The position numbers were made by a program, and so were the translations under genes. From Chelatococcus reniformis (GTDB taxonomy: Bacteria; Pseudomonadota; Alphaproteobacteria; Rhizobiales; Beijerinckiaceae), in assembly GCF_014640075.1 (NCBI RefSeq), contig NZ_BMGG01000004.1:567048-631047 (forward strand): DNA of 64,000 nt, read 5' to 3'. The number at the start of each line of letters is the position of its first letter. The stretch's first letter is position 1. The notes below the pieces were generated by a model that was not told the DNA's origin, did no database searches, and saw only the letters and a list, made by a program, of their open reading frames with translations. Of this stretch, positions 51,250 to 60,666 are shown one piece after another.

Positions 51250-53484
51250 ATGTCTGAAGTGCTCGACAGAGATCAGTCGAATGCAGGTCCGGCCGACGGC
51301 CGCGGCGGCTCGCTCATGCAGAGCTTTATTCTGGCGGCGCGCCAGATCGGGGTTCATCTCGACGCCGGCGACATCATCCGTGATCACGCGCTAGCATCCG
51401 ATGATCTGAGCCCGGCCGACCTCGTCTCGCTCGCCGGAAAATACGGGTTTCGTGCCAAGTCGCTGAAGCTCGATTGGGCGCGCGTGTTGAAGCTGCGTGA
51501 AGCCCTGCCGGCCGTCGTCCTGCTCAAGAACGGCTATTCGCTCGTCCTTATGTCCGCGCGCGAAACCCCCGGCGCCTCGGAGGTCGTGCTGAAGGACCCG
51601 TCCGTGCCGGACGCGCCGATCCTCGTCGACCGCTTCCAGTTCGAGGAGGCGTGGACCGGCGAAGTCATCCTTCTTCAGCAGCGTTATTCGGCCGAGCAGG
51701 CCGAGCGGCCGTTTTCCTTCGGCTACGTGGCCTCGCTCGTGTTCCGCGAGAAGGCGATCGTACGGGAAGTCGCCATCGCGGCCATCTTCCTCAGCTTCCT
51801 GGCGCTGGCGCCGATGCTGTTCATCCGGCTGCTCCTGGACCGGGTGCTCCATCATCACTCGTTGTCGACGTTCACAGCGCTCTGCATCGGCATGGTGGTC
51901 CTCACCCTGTTCGAAATGGTGTTGCTCGCCGTCCGCAAGACCCTGATCCTGCATCTGTCGGCCAAGGTCGACGCGCAGCTGTCGCTACGCATCTTCCACA
52001 AGGTGCTGCGCCTGCCGATGGACGTCTTCGAACGGACGCCGGTCGGTATCATCATCCGCGACATCTCCGAGGTCTGGAAGATCCGGACATTCCTCACCGG
52101 CACCCTTCTGGGCACAGTGTTGGATTCGTTCACGCTGTTCGTGTTCCTGCCGGTGATGTTCTTCATCGACTTCTGGCTGACGGTGGTGGTCATCGGCGTC
52201 GCCATGCTGATCATGCTGTGGATCGCGGTGATGCTGCCGGTCTTTCGAACCCGGTCGATGGCTGCGATGAAGGCTGAGGGCGACCGTGGGGCTTTCCTCG
52301 TCGAGACGCTCCAGGGCATGCGGACGGTCAAGACGCTGTCGCTGGATGCCCGTCAGCGCCGCCGATGGGACCAACTCGTCGCCTACGCCGCACGAACGCG
52401 CCTGCAGGAGGGGCTCGTCGGCAACCTCATCGAGACAGTCGTCATCCCGCTCGAGCGCTTCATGCAGTACGGCACGATCGCCATCGCAATCTACCTCGCC
52501 GTGGCGGGGGGCGATGCGGTGCAGGCCGGCTCGGTCATGGCCTTCTACATCCTGGTCAGCCGCGTCTGCGCGCCGCTGCGGGGACTGGGGTCACTCTTGC
52601 AGCAGTACGACCAGACGAAGAGTGCGGTGGCCATCGTCGGCGCCTTGATGAACCGTCCCGACGAGGAAGGGCGTTCGGGGCACGGGGTCCGTGCGCCCCT
52701 CAAGGGGGAGATCGAGTTCTCCGACGTTCGGTTCCGCTACCCCGGAGCCGTCAGCAATGCGCTCGACGACGTCACCTTCTCCATCAATCAGGGGCAGACG
52801 CTCGGCATCATGGGACGCAGCGGCTCCGGGAAGACGACGCTCACCCGGGTGCTCCAGCGCCTGCATTCCGACTTCGAGGGCCTCATCAAGATCGACGGCG
52901 TTGACATCCGCGAGTACGAGGTCGACCATCTGCGCCGGTCTCTCGGCGTGGTGCTGCAGGACAATTTCCTGTTCGGTGGCACCATTCGCGAGAATATCGC
53001 GATCACCAAACCCGACGCCACCTATGAGGAGGTTGTCACCGCCGCCCGTCTGGCCGGCGCGGAGGAATTCATCGACCGGCTGCCACGCAGCTACGAGACC
53101 ATGATCTACGAGGGCTCATCGAACCTGTCCGGTGGCCAAAGGCAGCGACTGGCGATCGCCCGCGCGCTTATCACCAACCCGCGAATCCTCATTCTGGACG
53201 AGGCGACCAGCGCTCTGGATCCGGAAAGCGAAGCGATCATCAACGCCAACCTGGCCAAGATCTGTCAGGGTCGCACAGTGATCGTCATATCCCATCGTCT
53301 CGCCTCGCTGACGCGGTCCGACCGGATCCTGGTCATGGAGAAGGGCGCGGTCAACGACATGGGCACGCACGAGGAACTGTTGGCTCGCTCCGAGATCTAC
53401 AGCGATCTCTGGTACCAGCAGAACGGCCACATTACACAGAGCGAGCCGAACCTGCGCCTGTTGAGGGGCCGCGATGCCGCGTGA
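51250..53484 (+). CDS. Type I secretion ABC transporter with degenerate C39-like domain
   Basis: A 744-residue inner-membrane exporter ATPase of the HlyB type. Residues 1-150 are a C39-peptidase-like domain in which the catalytic Cys and His are absent (SFILAARQIGVHLDAG), as in HlyB, where it binds RTX substrates. The membrane domain spans about 160-460 with six helices, and the ATPase domain is about 485-730: GRSGSGKTT, LSGGQRQRLAIARAL, ILDEATSALD, VISHR. ATG 51250 (or 51247) follows GAGGAG. It overlaps the HlyD-family gene by 11 bp. It should export the upstream RTX protein with the HlyD partner and a TolC protein encoded elsewhere. Confidence 0.94.
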   Translation: MSEVLDRDQSNAGPADGRGGSLMQSFILAARQIGVHLDAGDIIRDHALASDDLSPADLVSLAGKYGFRAKSLKLDWARVLKLREALPAVVLLKNGYSLVLMSARETPGASEVVLKDPSVPDAPILVDRFQFEEAWTGEVILLQQRYSAEQAERPFSFGYVASLVFREKAIVREVAIAAIFLSFLALAPMLFIRLLLDRVLHHHSLSTFTALCIGMVVLTLFEMVLLAVRKTLILHLSAKVDAQLSLRIFHKVLRLPMDVFERTPVGIIIRDISEVWKIRTFLTGTLLGTVLDSFTLFVFLPVMFFIDFWLTVVVIGVAMLIMLWIAVMLPVFRTRSMAAMKAEGDRGAFLVETLQGMRTVKTLSLDARQRRRWDQLVAYAARTRLQEGLVGNLIETVVIPLERFMQYGTIAIAIYLAVAGGDAVQAGSVMAFYILVSRVCAPLRGLGSLLQQYDQTKSAVAIVGALMNRPDEEGRSGHGVRAPLKGEIEFSDVRFRYPGAVSNALDDVTFSINQGQTLGIMGRSGSGKTTLTRVLQRLHSDFEGLIKIDGVDIREYEVDHLRRSLGVVLQDNFLFGGTIRENIAITKPDATYEEVVTAARLAGAEEFIDRLPRSYETMIYEGSSNLSGGQRQRLAIARALITNPRILILDEATSALDPESEAIINANLAKICQGRTVIVISHRLASLTRSDRILVMEKGAVNDMGTHEELLARSEIYSDLWYQQNGHITQSEPNLRLLRGRDAA

Positions 53485-54820
53485 GGTCGCCACCGACCAG
53501 GTCATTCGCCGTTTCCAGTCGGAGACGGACAGGGTCATCTACGGCACGGGTCCTGCCGGGTCGGGCTACGTCGTCTGGGCGATCGTGTTGCTGCTGGCAG
53601 GCGGCCTGGCGTTGTCGACGGTGCTCACCTTCGACCGGGTGATCGAGAGCACCAAGGGCAAGATCGTGACTACTCAGAGCCTGAGGACGATCCAGTCGCT
53701 CGATCCGGCCATCATCAAGAGCATCAACGTCAGGGAAGGTGAGCAGGTGGCCAAGGACCAACTGCTGGCGACCCTCGATCCTACCTTCGCCACGGCGGAC
53801 GCGGGTCAGCTCGAGCAGCAGGTCGCCTCCCTGGACGCGCAGATCATTCGGGCCGAGGCGGAGCGCAAAGGTGAGACGCCGAAGTTCCCGGCGGATGCCT
53901 CCGCAGCGATGTTGCCTTACATCTCCCTGCAGAGCGGGCTCAACAAGCAGCGCTTGTCCCAGTACAAGGCCCAGGTCGACAGCTATACGCAGAAGATCAA
54001 CCAGGCCCAGTCGACCGTGCAGCGGTTGCAGGGCGACGAGTCCCGCTACAAGGAGCGCGACAAGATCCTCAAGCAGGTCGAGGAGATGCGGGCGACGCTG
54101 GTCGAGAAGCAGGCCGGCAGCTTGCTCAATCTTCTGTCGGCGACGGATCAACGCCTCGAGATGCTGCGCACGCTGGAAGCCGGCCACCAGCAACTCGCCG
54201 AAGCCCGGCACTCGCTCGCCGGGCTCACGGCTGATCGCGATGCCTTCATTCAGCAATGGCAGGCGCAACTCAGCCAGGAGATCGTCACGGCGCGCAATTC
54301 GCGCGACACCGCGTTGTCGCAGTTGTCGAAGGCGAACCGGAAGAAGGATCTCGTGGAGATCCGGGCCGCCGAGGACTCGGTGGTTCTCAGTAGATCGGAG
54401 CTCTCCGTGGGCTCGGTGCTCAAGATCGGCGACGTGCTAATGACGTTGGCGCCGCTCAATGCACCCGTCGAGGCGGAGATGGAGATTGCCTCCTCCGACG
54501 TGGGCTACGTGCGGGCGGGTGACCGCACCACGATCAAGGTCGATGCCTTCAACTTTGTTTCCCACGGCGACGCCGAAGGAAAGCTGCTCTGGATCAGCGA
54601 GGGCTCCTTCACCACCGACGATACCGGCAAGGCCGTTCCGGCTTACTATAAGGCCCGGGCCAAGATTACGAAGATGAACTTCGTGAACGTGCCGGATTCG
54701 TTCCGGCTGATACCGGGCATGACTTTGACCGCGGACATTCACGTGGGCACGCGGACGCTGTTCCGCTATCTGACGGACGGTATGTCGCGCAGCGTGTCCG
54801 GAGCCATGCGGGAGCCCTGA
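53474..54820 (+). CDS. HlyD-family membrane fusion protein of the type I exporter
   Basis: A 448-residue periplasmic adaptor. One N-terminal membrane helix (about residues 35-55, YVVWAIVLLLAGGLALS), a split lipoyl domain (first half KSINVREGEQVAKDQLLATLDPTF; second half near 305-330) and a long coiled-coil hairpin (about 110-300) in between. The C-terminal beta domain ends with RLIPGMTLTADIHVGTRTLFRYL, typical of HlyD/PrtE. Overlaps the ABC gene (11 bp) and the SEL1 gene (1 bp). Confidence 0.94.
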   Translation: MPREVATDQVIRRFQSETDRVIYGTGPAGSGYVVWAIVLLLAGGLALSTVLTFDRVIESTKGKIVTTQSLRTIQSLDPAIIKSINVREGEQVAKDQLLATLDPTFATADAGQLEQQVASLDAQIIRAEAERKGETPKFPADASAAMLPYISLQSGLNKQRLSQYKAQVDSYTQKINQAQSTVQRLQGDESRYKERDKILKQVEEMRATLVEKQAGSLLNLLSATDQRLEMLRTLEAGHQQLAEARHSLAGLTADRDAFIQQWQAQLSQEIVTARNSRDTALSQLSKANRKKDLVEIRAAEDSVVLSRSELSVGSVLKIGDVLMTLAPLNAPVEAEMEIASSDVGYVRAGDRTTIKVDAFNFVSHGDAEGKLLWISEGSFTTDDTGKAVPAYYKARAKITKMNFVNVPDSFRLIPGMTLTADIHVGTRTLFRYLTDGMSRSVSGAMREP

Positions 54821-56706
54821 TGCTGGAAGCCATGCGGGCCAAGTGGGCTTTGCGAGGTCTTGCCAAGGGCAACCGCCTGAAGGCGGCGCGTAAGCCCTAT
54901 GCGGCTTACGCGGCCTATCTCCAGGCGGCCCGGGCCGGCTCGCTGGAGGCCAAGCTGCGCCTTGCGGAGATGCATGAGAAGGGGGAGGGCACCCAGGCCA
55001 GCCTGCCGCATGCGCTCGCGTGGTATGAGGGCGCGGCGGAGCAGGGAAGCATCGTGGCGCATCTCAGCGCCGGCAAGTGCCTCATGAGGATGGAGGCGCA
55101 ACCCCGCGGCATACGGGCCTGGTACATCGCGGCCAACGAGAAATCGCCCGCCCGGGCCAACGAGCTCGGGAAGATTTTTGGGGCGCGCATAGAGAGCGAG
55201 GACCCTTTCGTCCTGGCTCGAAAGCATCTCGCCGCCGCGGCCGAGGCCGGCCACGCGGAAGCCGCGTTCCTGCTGGCCGAGTTGCTGGCCCGAGGCAAGG
55301 GCGGTCCACAGTCGGACACAGAGGCGGTGCGGTGGTTCACGGTCGCGGCGGAGAAGCGGAACGCGGGCGCGGCCTACGGCTTGGGTGAGCTCTACCGGCT
55401 CGGCAAAGGGGGGGTCGAGCAGGATGAGAAGAAGGCGCTGAGGTGGCTTCGGCGCGCCGGCGACCTCGGCCACGCACCGGCCCAGGCGACGGTCGCGCAG
55501 ATCCTGATGCAGCGTCAGTCGGTCGACGACGAGGCCGAGGTCTTCACCCGGCTCACGGCGGCCGCGAAGCAGGGCTTCACGCCGGGCCATTTTTTGCTGG
55601 CGGCGCTGCATTCGGCCGAGCGCGGGTCCTACTTCGACCTGATCAAGGCGCAGAACCACCTCTATCAAGCCGCGAGAGCCGATTACCTTCCCGCGATCAT
55701 GCGTCTGGCCGAAGGGCTGGCCAGTGGCCGGTGGGCCGAGCGGGATTCGATCGAAGCGGCAAAATGGTATCGCAAGGCAGCGGATGCCGGCGACAAGAAT
55801 GCCCAATTCGTCGTGGGCCGCATGTATGCCACGGGTGAGGGCGTTCCAAAAGTGATCGCCACGGCGGCGCGCTGGTTTCGCCGTGCCGCGGACAGCGGTC
55901 ACGCCGTGGCGCAATTCAACCTGGGCATTCTGCTCGAGCGTGGCGATGGCGTCGACAAGGATCTCGCGGAGGCGCTGGGCCGATTCCTCGAGGCAGCTAA
56001 GCAAGGTCTCGACGTTGCTCAGTTCAAGGTTGGATTGGCCTATTTGCAGGGCACGGTGATCGAGCGGGATCAGGCCATGGCGGCCAGATGGCTCGAATGC
56101 GCCGCCGATCAGGGGAATGCGGAAGCCGCGACGCTGCTGGCGCAGATCTATGCCCGCCGGGAGACGCCTCCACCCGACCTCCAGAAAGCGAAAGTGCTCC
56201 TGGAAAAAGCGATCGCCGCGGGCCACGCGCCGGCCATGACGCATCTGGGGGCGATCTTGCTCAAGACGCGGGAGGGCGCCCCCAAGGCGATCGAGTGGTA
56301 CCGGGCCGCGGCGGAAGCCGGTCAGATCGACGCCGAATACGCCCTGGCCATGCTTTACCTCACTGGCAATGTGGTTTCCGCCGACACGGCACAGGCGCTT
56401 CACTGGCTGGCCCGTGCGGCCAATCACGGTCACGTCAACGCCATGTTCCAACTGGGTGTGCTGTATTGTGCCGGCGAAAAGGTGCCGCGCGACGTCCAGA
56501 AAGGAAGCGACTATTACCTGGCGGCGGGACGGGCAGGCCACGTCGTGGCGAAGTACAACTACTCCATCCTCGTCTCCAAGAAGTACCGCATCAAGGGCAA
56601 TGACGAGATCGCCAGGCAGTTTATGCAGGAGGCCGCCGATGCGGGCCTGCCCGAGGCGAAGGCTGCGCTGGAGGCCACCGGCGCCGCGGCGGCTCGGGCA
56701 ACTTGA
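54820..56706 (+). CDS. SEL1-repeat protein in the secretion operon
   Basis: A 628-residue protein made almost wholly of SEL1-type tetratricopeptide-like repeats of about 36 residues (for example AVRWFTVAAEKRNAGAAYGL, AAKWYRKAADAGDKNAQFVV, GRMYATGEGV). About fifteen copies run from residue 36 to near the end. There is no signal peptide or membrane segment, so it should be cytoplasmic, possibly bound to the exporter. Its ATG overlaps the HlyD-family stop (TGATG), so production is coupled to the exporter. SEL1 proteins act as scaffolds; here it may recruit substrate, glycosyltransferases or a regulator (inference). Confidence 0.9.
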   Translation: MLEAMRAKWALRGLAKGNRLKAARKPYAAYAAYLQAARAGSLEAKLRLAEMHEKGEGTQASLPHALAWYEGAAEQGSIVAHLSAGKCLMRMEAQPRGIRAWYIAANEKSPARANELGKIFGARIESEDPFVLARKHLAAAAEAGHAEAAFLLAELLARGKGGPQSDTEAVRWFTVAAEKRNAGAAYGLGELYRLGKGGVEQDEKKALRWLRRAGDLGHAPAQATVAQILMQRQSVDDEAEVFTRLTAAAKQGFTPGHFLLAALHSAERGSYFDLIKAQNHLYQAARADYLPAIMRLAEGLASGRWAERDSIEAAKWYRKAADAGDKNAQFVVGRMYATGEGVPKVIATAARWFRRAADSGHAVAQFNLGILLERGDGVDKDLAEALGRFLEAAKQGLDVAQFKVGLAYLQGTVIERDQAMAARWLECAADQGNAEAATLLAQIYARRETPPPDLQKAKVLLEKAIAAGHAPAMTHLGAILLKTREGAPKAIEWYRAAAEAGQIDAEYALAMLYLTGNVVSADTAQALHWLARAANHGHVNAMFQLGVLYCAGEKVPRDVQKGSDYYLAAGRAGHVVAKYNYSILVSKKYRIKGNDEIARQFMQEAADAGLPEAKAALEATGAAAARAT

Positions 56707-56753
56707 GCCGGGTTGCCCGAACGGCCGGGCTCATCGGATCGGAAAGAAGCGTT

Positions 56754-56826
56754 CCAGATTCAAAGGCTTGGGGCATTTCGATGCGATCCGATGTTTCCAT
56801 CTGATCGAGAAATGCTCTAGAGCATG
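56754..56826. repeat. Dispersed intergenic repeat
   Basis: CCAGATTCAAAGGCTTGG (56754-56771) and CATCTGATCGAGAAATG with CTCTAG (56798-56820) repeat the layout at 40961-41017. It continues into TAGAGCATG, the start of a second repeat type also seen at 28618. Two near-identical elements thus bracket the 41-57 kb surface locus. Confidence 0.75.
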
Positions 56827-56882
56827 ATCCCGACGGCGGCGTCCGGCAACGAAGGCGCTCGGCACCAGATCAGAGCAGGCAG

Positions 56883-59800
56883 ATGAATCGACCGGCCGAG
56901 CAGGCTGAAGACGTGCTGAACTCGGGACTCTTCGATCGAGATTTCTACCTGCGACAGAACCGCGATCTGCGTGAGCGTGGGCTGGACCCCGGCATGCACT
57001 ACAGCGCGATCGGCATGCGGGAGGGTCGCAGGCCGAATCTCTTTTTCGAGCCGGCCTGGTACGCGCGCAAGTATCTGTCCGGCGAGGGTGTCGATCAGGC
57101 GGTCGTCCATTACCTGACGCGGGGCGAGCGGCAGGGCTGCAACCCATCGCCGTTTTTCGACGCGGCGTGGTATGCGCAGCAGTATGGCATAGATCTCGAT
57201 GCCAAATGCGCCCTTGCCCACTATCTCTCAGTGCAACTCGAGCACCGGCATGCGCCAAATCGCCATTTCGACACGGCAGACTATGTGTCGTCCAACCCGG
57301 ATATACTGAAATACAAGGTCAATGCCTTCATCCATTACCTCAGAGTAGGCGTGTTCGAGGGGCGGATATGTCGATCGTTCAACGCTGAATACATGTGGCG
57401 AACTTATCTGGGCAACGACAGGTCGAAGAATCCGATTCAGGCGTTCTACGAGATCGGCGTCGACGCGGGTTGGCGGACGGTGCCGGATCCAGACCGCCCC
57501 AGCATCGCCCGCGAGATCAGGAGGTTCAGCAACCCGGGGCCGCTGTTCGAGGACGCGGCCGACCCCGTCGCACCCGGGACGGCGCTACGCGGCAAAGTCG
57601 TGGCGTTCTACCTGCCGCAGTACCACGCCATTCCCGAGAACGACGCGTGGTGGGGAACAGGGTTCACCGAGTGGCGCAACATTCCTCGCGGGGTGCCCCG
57701 ATTCGCCGGCCACTACCAGCCGCGCATCCCCCGCGACCTGGGCTTCTACGACCTGACCGACCCCGGGATCATGCGCCGGCAGGTCGCCTTGGCGAAGCGC
57801 GCGGGGATCCACGGCTTCTGCTTCTATTACTACAATTTCGACGGCAAGCGGTTGCTTGAGCGTCCCGTCGACGCCTACTTGGACGACCCCACGCTGGATT
57901 TTCCGTTCTGTCTGATCTGGGCCAACGAGAACTGGACGCGGCGGTGGGACGGCATGGAGCAGGAGGTCCTGCTCCGGCAGGGCTACGACCCGGCCCAGGC
58001 TCGGGCATTTGTCGCCGACGTGGCGCGGCACATGGCCGATCCCCGCTACATGCGCTGCGATGGCCGGCCGCTGTTGTTCTTGTATCGATCGGATATCGTG
58101 CCCAACTGCGCGGAAAACGTGAAGCTATGGCGGCGGTGGTTTCGTGAAGATCATGGCCTGGATCCTATCATCGCCATGGCGCAAACCTTCAACAATAATG
58201 ATCCGCGACCTTACGGATTTGACGGCGCTCTCGAGTTTCCGCCACACAAGCTGTCGTTGGACATCGAGCTCATCAACGCCACAGTCGATGTTCTTGATGA
58301 CGATTTCGAGGGGCAGGTTCGCACCTACGACGACTTCGTGTCGGCGTCGGCCAGGGCCGGCGGCGGCCGGGAGTATCCCCTGATCAAGACGGCCCTGCCG
58401 GGCTGGGACAACGATGCGCGACGCCAGGGGAAGGGCGGCGGCATCATCCACGAGAGCTCGCCGCAGAAGTTCGGCGCCTGGGTGGAGACGCTGCTGAAGC
58501 ATGCCCAGGCGCAGCCCTTCTTTGGCGAGCCGCTGGTCTTCGTCAACGCCTGGAACGAATGGGGCGAGGGGGCCTATCTGGAGCCGGACGTGCACTATGG
58601 CTACGCCTACCTCAACGCACTTGCCCAGGCCGTGGCAGGCGCGCGGGCGCGGCGCGCGCCCAAGATTCTGCTCGTCGGGCACGACGCTTTCCCGGCCGGG
58701 TCGCAGTACATCCTGCTCAATCTGGGCCAGCTCCTGGTCCATCGCTTCGGCTACGAGGTGGCCTGCATCCTCGTCGGCGGCGGCGATCTCGCGGACGACT
58801 TCAAGGCTCTGGGCCGGACGCTCGTGGGAGCGGAGTCGAGTGACGTGGCGAGCGATCTGTCACGCTTTGTCGCCGATCTGAAGGCGGCGGGATACGGCTT
58901 TGCCATCACCAACACCGTGTTCAGTGGCGCCATTGCCAAATATCTGAAGGATCATAGCTTTTCCGTGTGCTCGTTGATCCACGAGCTGCCGACGGTGATC
59001 GAGAGCAATCACGGGCGGACGCAGTATGAACTGATCTGCGCGTCGAGTGATGTGGTTGTCTACCCCAATGCCTATGTGCGCGACGAGCTCGACCGAGCTT
59101 TTCCGGCCGCGGCCCATCGCGCCGTCATCCGCCATCAAGGCCTCTACAACACGCCGACTGCGGTCCGGGATGATCGCGAGCAGATCCGTCACCAACTCGG
59201 CATCCCTGCGCATGCTCCCGTCGTGATCAATGTCGGCTACGGCGACGTTCGCAAGGGGATCGACTTCTTCGTGGAGCTCGCGGCCCGCATGGCCGCGCAC
59301 GGTGTGCACTTCATCTGGGTTGGGGACGTGCATCCCCAGGTCTCGCCCTGGCTGCTGCGGGATATCGAGCGGCGGCGGCTCGATAATGTCCATCTGGCGG
59401 GATTCACCAAGGATATCGGCAGCTACCTCGCCGCGGCCGACCTGTTCTTCCTGAGTTCGCGGGAGGATCCGTTTCCGTCGGTGGTGCTCGAAGCGTTGGC
59501 GAGCGGGCTACCGGTCGTGGCCTTCGACTGGGGCAGTGGCATCAAGGACCTGCTCCGTTCCGATCCGCTTTTGGGCGTCACGACACCCTACCTCGACCAG
59601 GGCGAAGCCGAACGGACGGTGCTGCGGACCTTGAATGACCCGCACCTGCGCTCCGAGCCGGCGCGGACGCACCGCGCGCGGACCATCGAGAAAGGGTATC
59701 GGTTCGACAAATACGCCTTCGACGTCGCGGCGATCATGGGCCGTGTCTGGAAGATTTCCGTCGTTGTTCCGAACTACAACTATAAACGCTACCTTGAAGG

Positions 59801-60593
59801 CCGGCTGCGGTCGGTGTTCGAGCAGAGCTACCCCGTGTTCGAGGTCATCGTGCTCGATGATTGCTCCACCGACGGCAGCCCCGAGGAGGTGGAGCGCCTG
59901 GCCGAGACATTGAGGCGGGACTTCGTCTACGTGGAGAACGCGCAGAACTCCGGCAGTGTCTTCCGGCAATGGCAGCGTGCCTGCGACATGGCGCAGGGCG
60001 ACCTGGTTTGGATTGCGGAAGCCGACGATCTCGCGGCCCCGGATTTCCTGCGCACGCTGGTTCGCTCGTTCGACAACGAGGACGTCCTGCTTGCCTTCTG
60101 CGATTCCCAGGCGATCGACGAGAGCGGCGCCCTGTTGCGTCCCAGCTACAAGGATTATTACGAGACGTTGTTTCCCGGCGCGCTCCAGTCCGATCTGGAG
60201 ATCAATGGCGCCGAGTTCCTCCGGGATTATCTGTCCGTCCGCAATCCGATTCTCAATGTGAGCTCGGTGCTGTGGCGCAGGGACGTCCTGGCGACGGCCC
60301 TCGCGCGCTGTGGGGAGAATCTGGCGGACTACCGCCTGGCCGGTGACTGGCGCCTTTATATCGAGGCGTGTGCGCTACCGGGGCTGGTCGGCTACAAGGC
60401 GGACGCCTTGAACATTCATCGTCGCCACGGCGATAGCGTGACCCATGCTACGGACGAGTCAGCCCACCTGGCGGAAATCGAGCAGATTCACCGACACCTG
60501 AGCCGCTTCGCGCTCGGCCCCCAGCTGGAGCGAGCGCAGCGGACATACATCGAATCGCTGAGACGGCAGTTCGGGCTGGTGCCGGCGTCCTGA
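56883..60593 (+). CDS. Tri-modular glycan enzyme: WbsX-like + GT4 + GT2 domains
   Basis: A 1236-residue protein with four parts. Residues 1-215 hold about four to five short repeats of the form FDxxFYLRxNxDL...HYxxxGxxEGRxPN. Residues about 237-566 are a WbsX-like domain (AFYLPQYHAIPENDAWWG, TGFTEWRNI, WANENWTRRWDG, NAWNEWGEGAYLEPD), related to GH99-type enzymes in polysaccharide clusters. Residues about 590-945 are GT4 (ILLVGHDAFPAGSQYI, SSREDPFPSVVLEALASGLP with the donor Glu). Residues about 955-1236 are GT2 (SVVVPNYNYKRYLEGRL, VLDDCSTDGS, WIAEADD). No membrane segment. Likely assembles several linkages of a surface polysaccharide or protein glycan. Confidence 0.9.
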   Translation: MNRPAEQAEDVLNSGLFDRDFYLRQNRDLRERGLDPGMHYSAIGMREGRRPNLFFEPAWYARKYLSGEGVDQAVVHYLTRGERQGCNPSPFFDAAWYAQQYGIDLDAKCALAHYLSVQLEHRHAPNRHFDTADYVSSNPDILKYKVNAFIHYLRVGVFEGRICRSFNAEYMWRTYLGNDRSKNPIQAFYEIGVDAGWRTVPDPDRPSIAREIRRFSNPGPLFEDAADPVAPGTALRGKVVAFYLPQYHAIPENDAWWGTGFTEWRNIPRGVPRFAGHYQPRIPRDLGFYDLTDPGIMRRQVALAKRAGIHGFCFYYYNFDGKRLLERPVDAYLDDPTLDFPFCLIWANENWTRRWDGMEQEVLLRQGYDPAQARAFVADVARHMADPRYMRCDGRPLLFLYRSDIVPNCAENVKLWRRWFREDHGLDPIIAMAQTFNNNDPRPYGFDGALEFPPHKLSLDIELINATVDVLDDDFEGQVRTYDDFVSASARAGGGREYPLIKTALPGWDNDARRQGKGGGIIHESSPQKFGAWVETLLKHAQAQPFFGEPLVFVNAWNEWGEGAYLEPDVHYGYAYLNALAQAVAGARARRAPKILLVGHDAFPAGSQYILLNLGQLLVHRFGYEVACILVGGGDLADDFKALGRTLVGAESSDVASDLSRFVADLKAAGYGFAITNTVFSGAIAKYLKDHSFSVCSLIHELPTVIESNHGRTQYELICASSDVVVYPNAYVRDELDRAFPAAAHRAVIRHQGLYNTPTAVRDDREQIRHQLGIPAHAPVVINVGYGDVRKGIDFFVELAARMAAHGVHFIWVGDVHPQVSPWLLRDIERRRLDNVHLAGFTKDIGSYLAAADLFFLSSREDPFPSVVLEALASGLPVVAFDWGSGIKDLLRSDPLLGVTTPYLDQGEAERTVLRTLNDPHLRSEPARTHRARTIEKGYRFDKYAFDVAAIMGRVWKISVVVPNYNYKRYLEGRLRSVFEQSYPVFEVIVLDDCSTDGSPEEVERLAETLRRDFVYVENAQNSGSVFRQWQRACDMAQGDLVWIAEADDLAAPDFLRTLVRSFDNEDVLLAFCDSQAIDESGALLRPSYKDYYETLFPGALQSDLEINGAEFLRDYLSVRNPILNVSSVLWRRDVLATALARCGENLADYRLAGDWRLYIEACALPGLVGYKADALNIHRRHGDSVTHATDESAHLAEIEQIHRHLSRFALGPQLERAQRTYIESLRRQFGLVPAS

Positions 60594-60666
60594 CCGGGTG
60601 CGCCCCGGGCGGCTCGCCGTTCCCGACGCTCGACCGGTGGTGTGATTGCGCGCGCGGGCGGAGGCT

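Noticed and set aside
51250-51700. C39 peptidase (bacteriocin-processing) activity at the start of the ABC exporter
   Set aside because: The catalytic Cys and His positions are not present; the domain is the degenerate, HlyB-like form, which suits RTX export without leader cleavage.
54766-56541. A 591-codon minus-strand open frame opposite the SEL1 gene
   Set aside because: The plus-strand SEL1 repeats are unmistakable; the antisense repeats merely reflect them.
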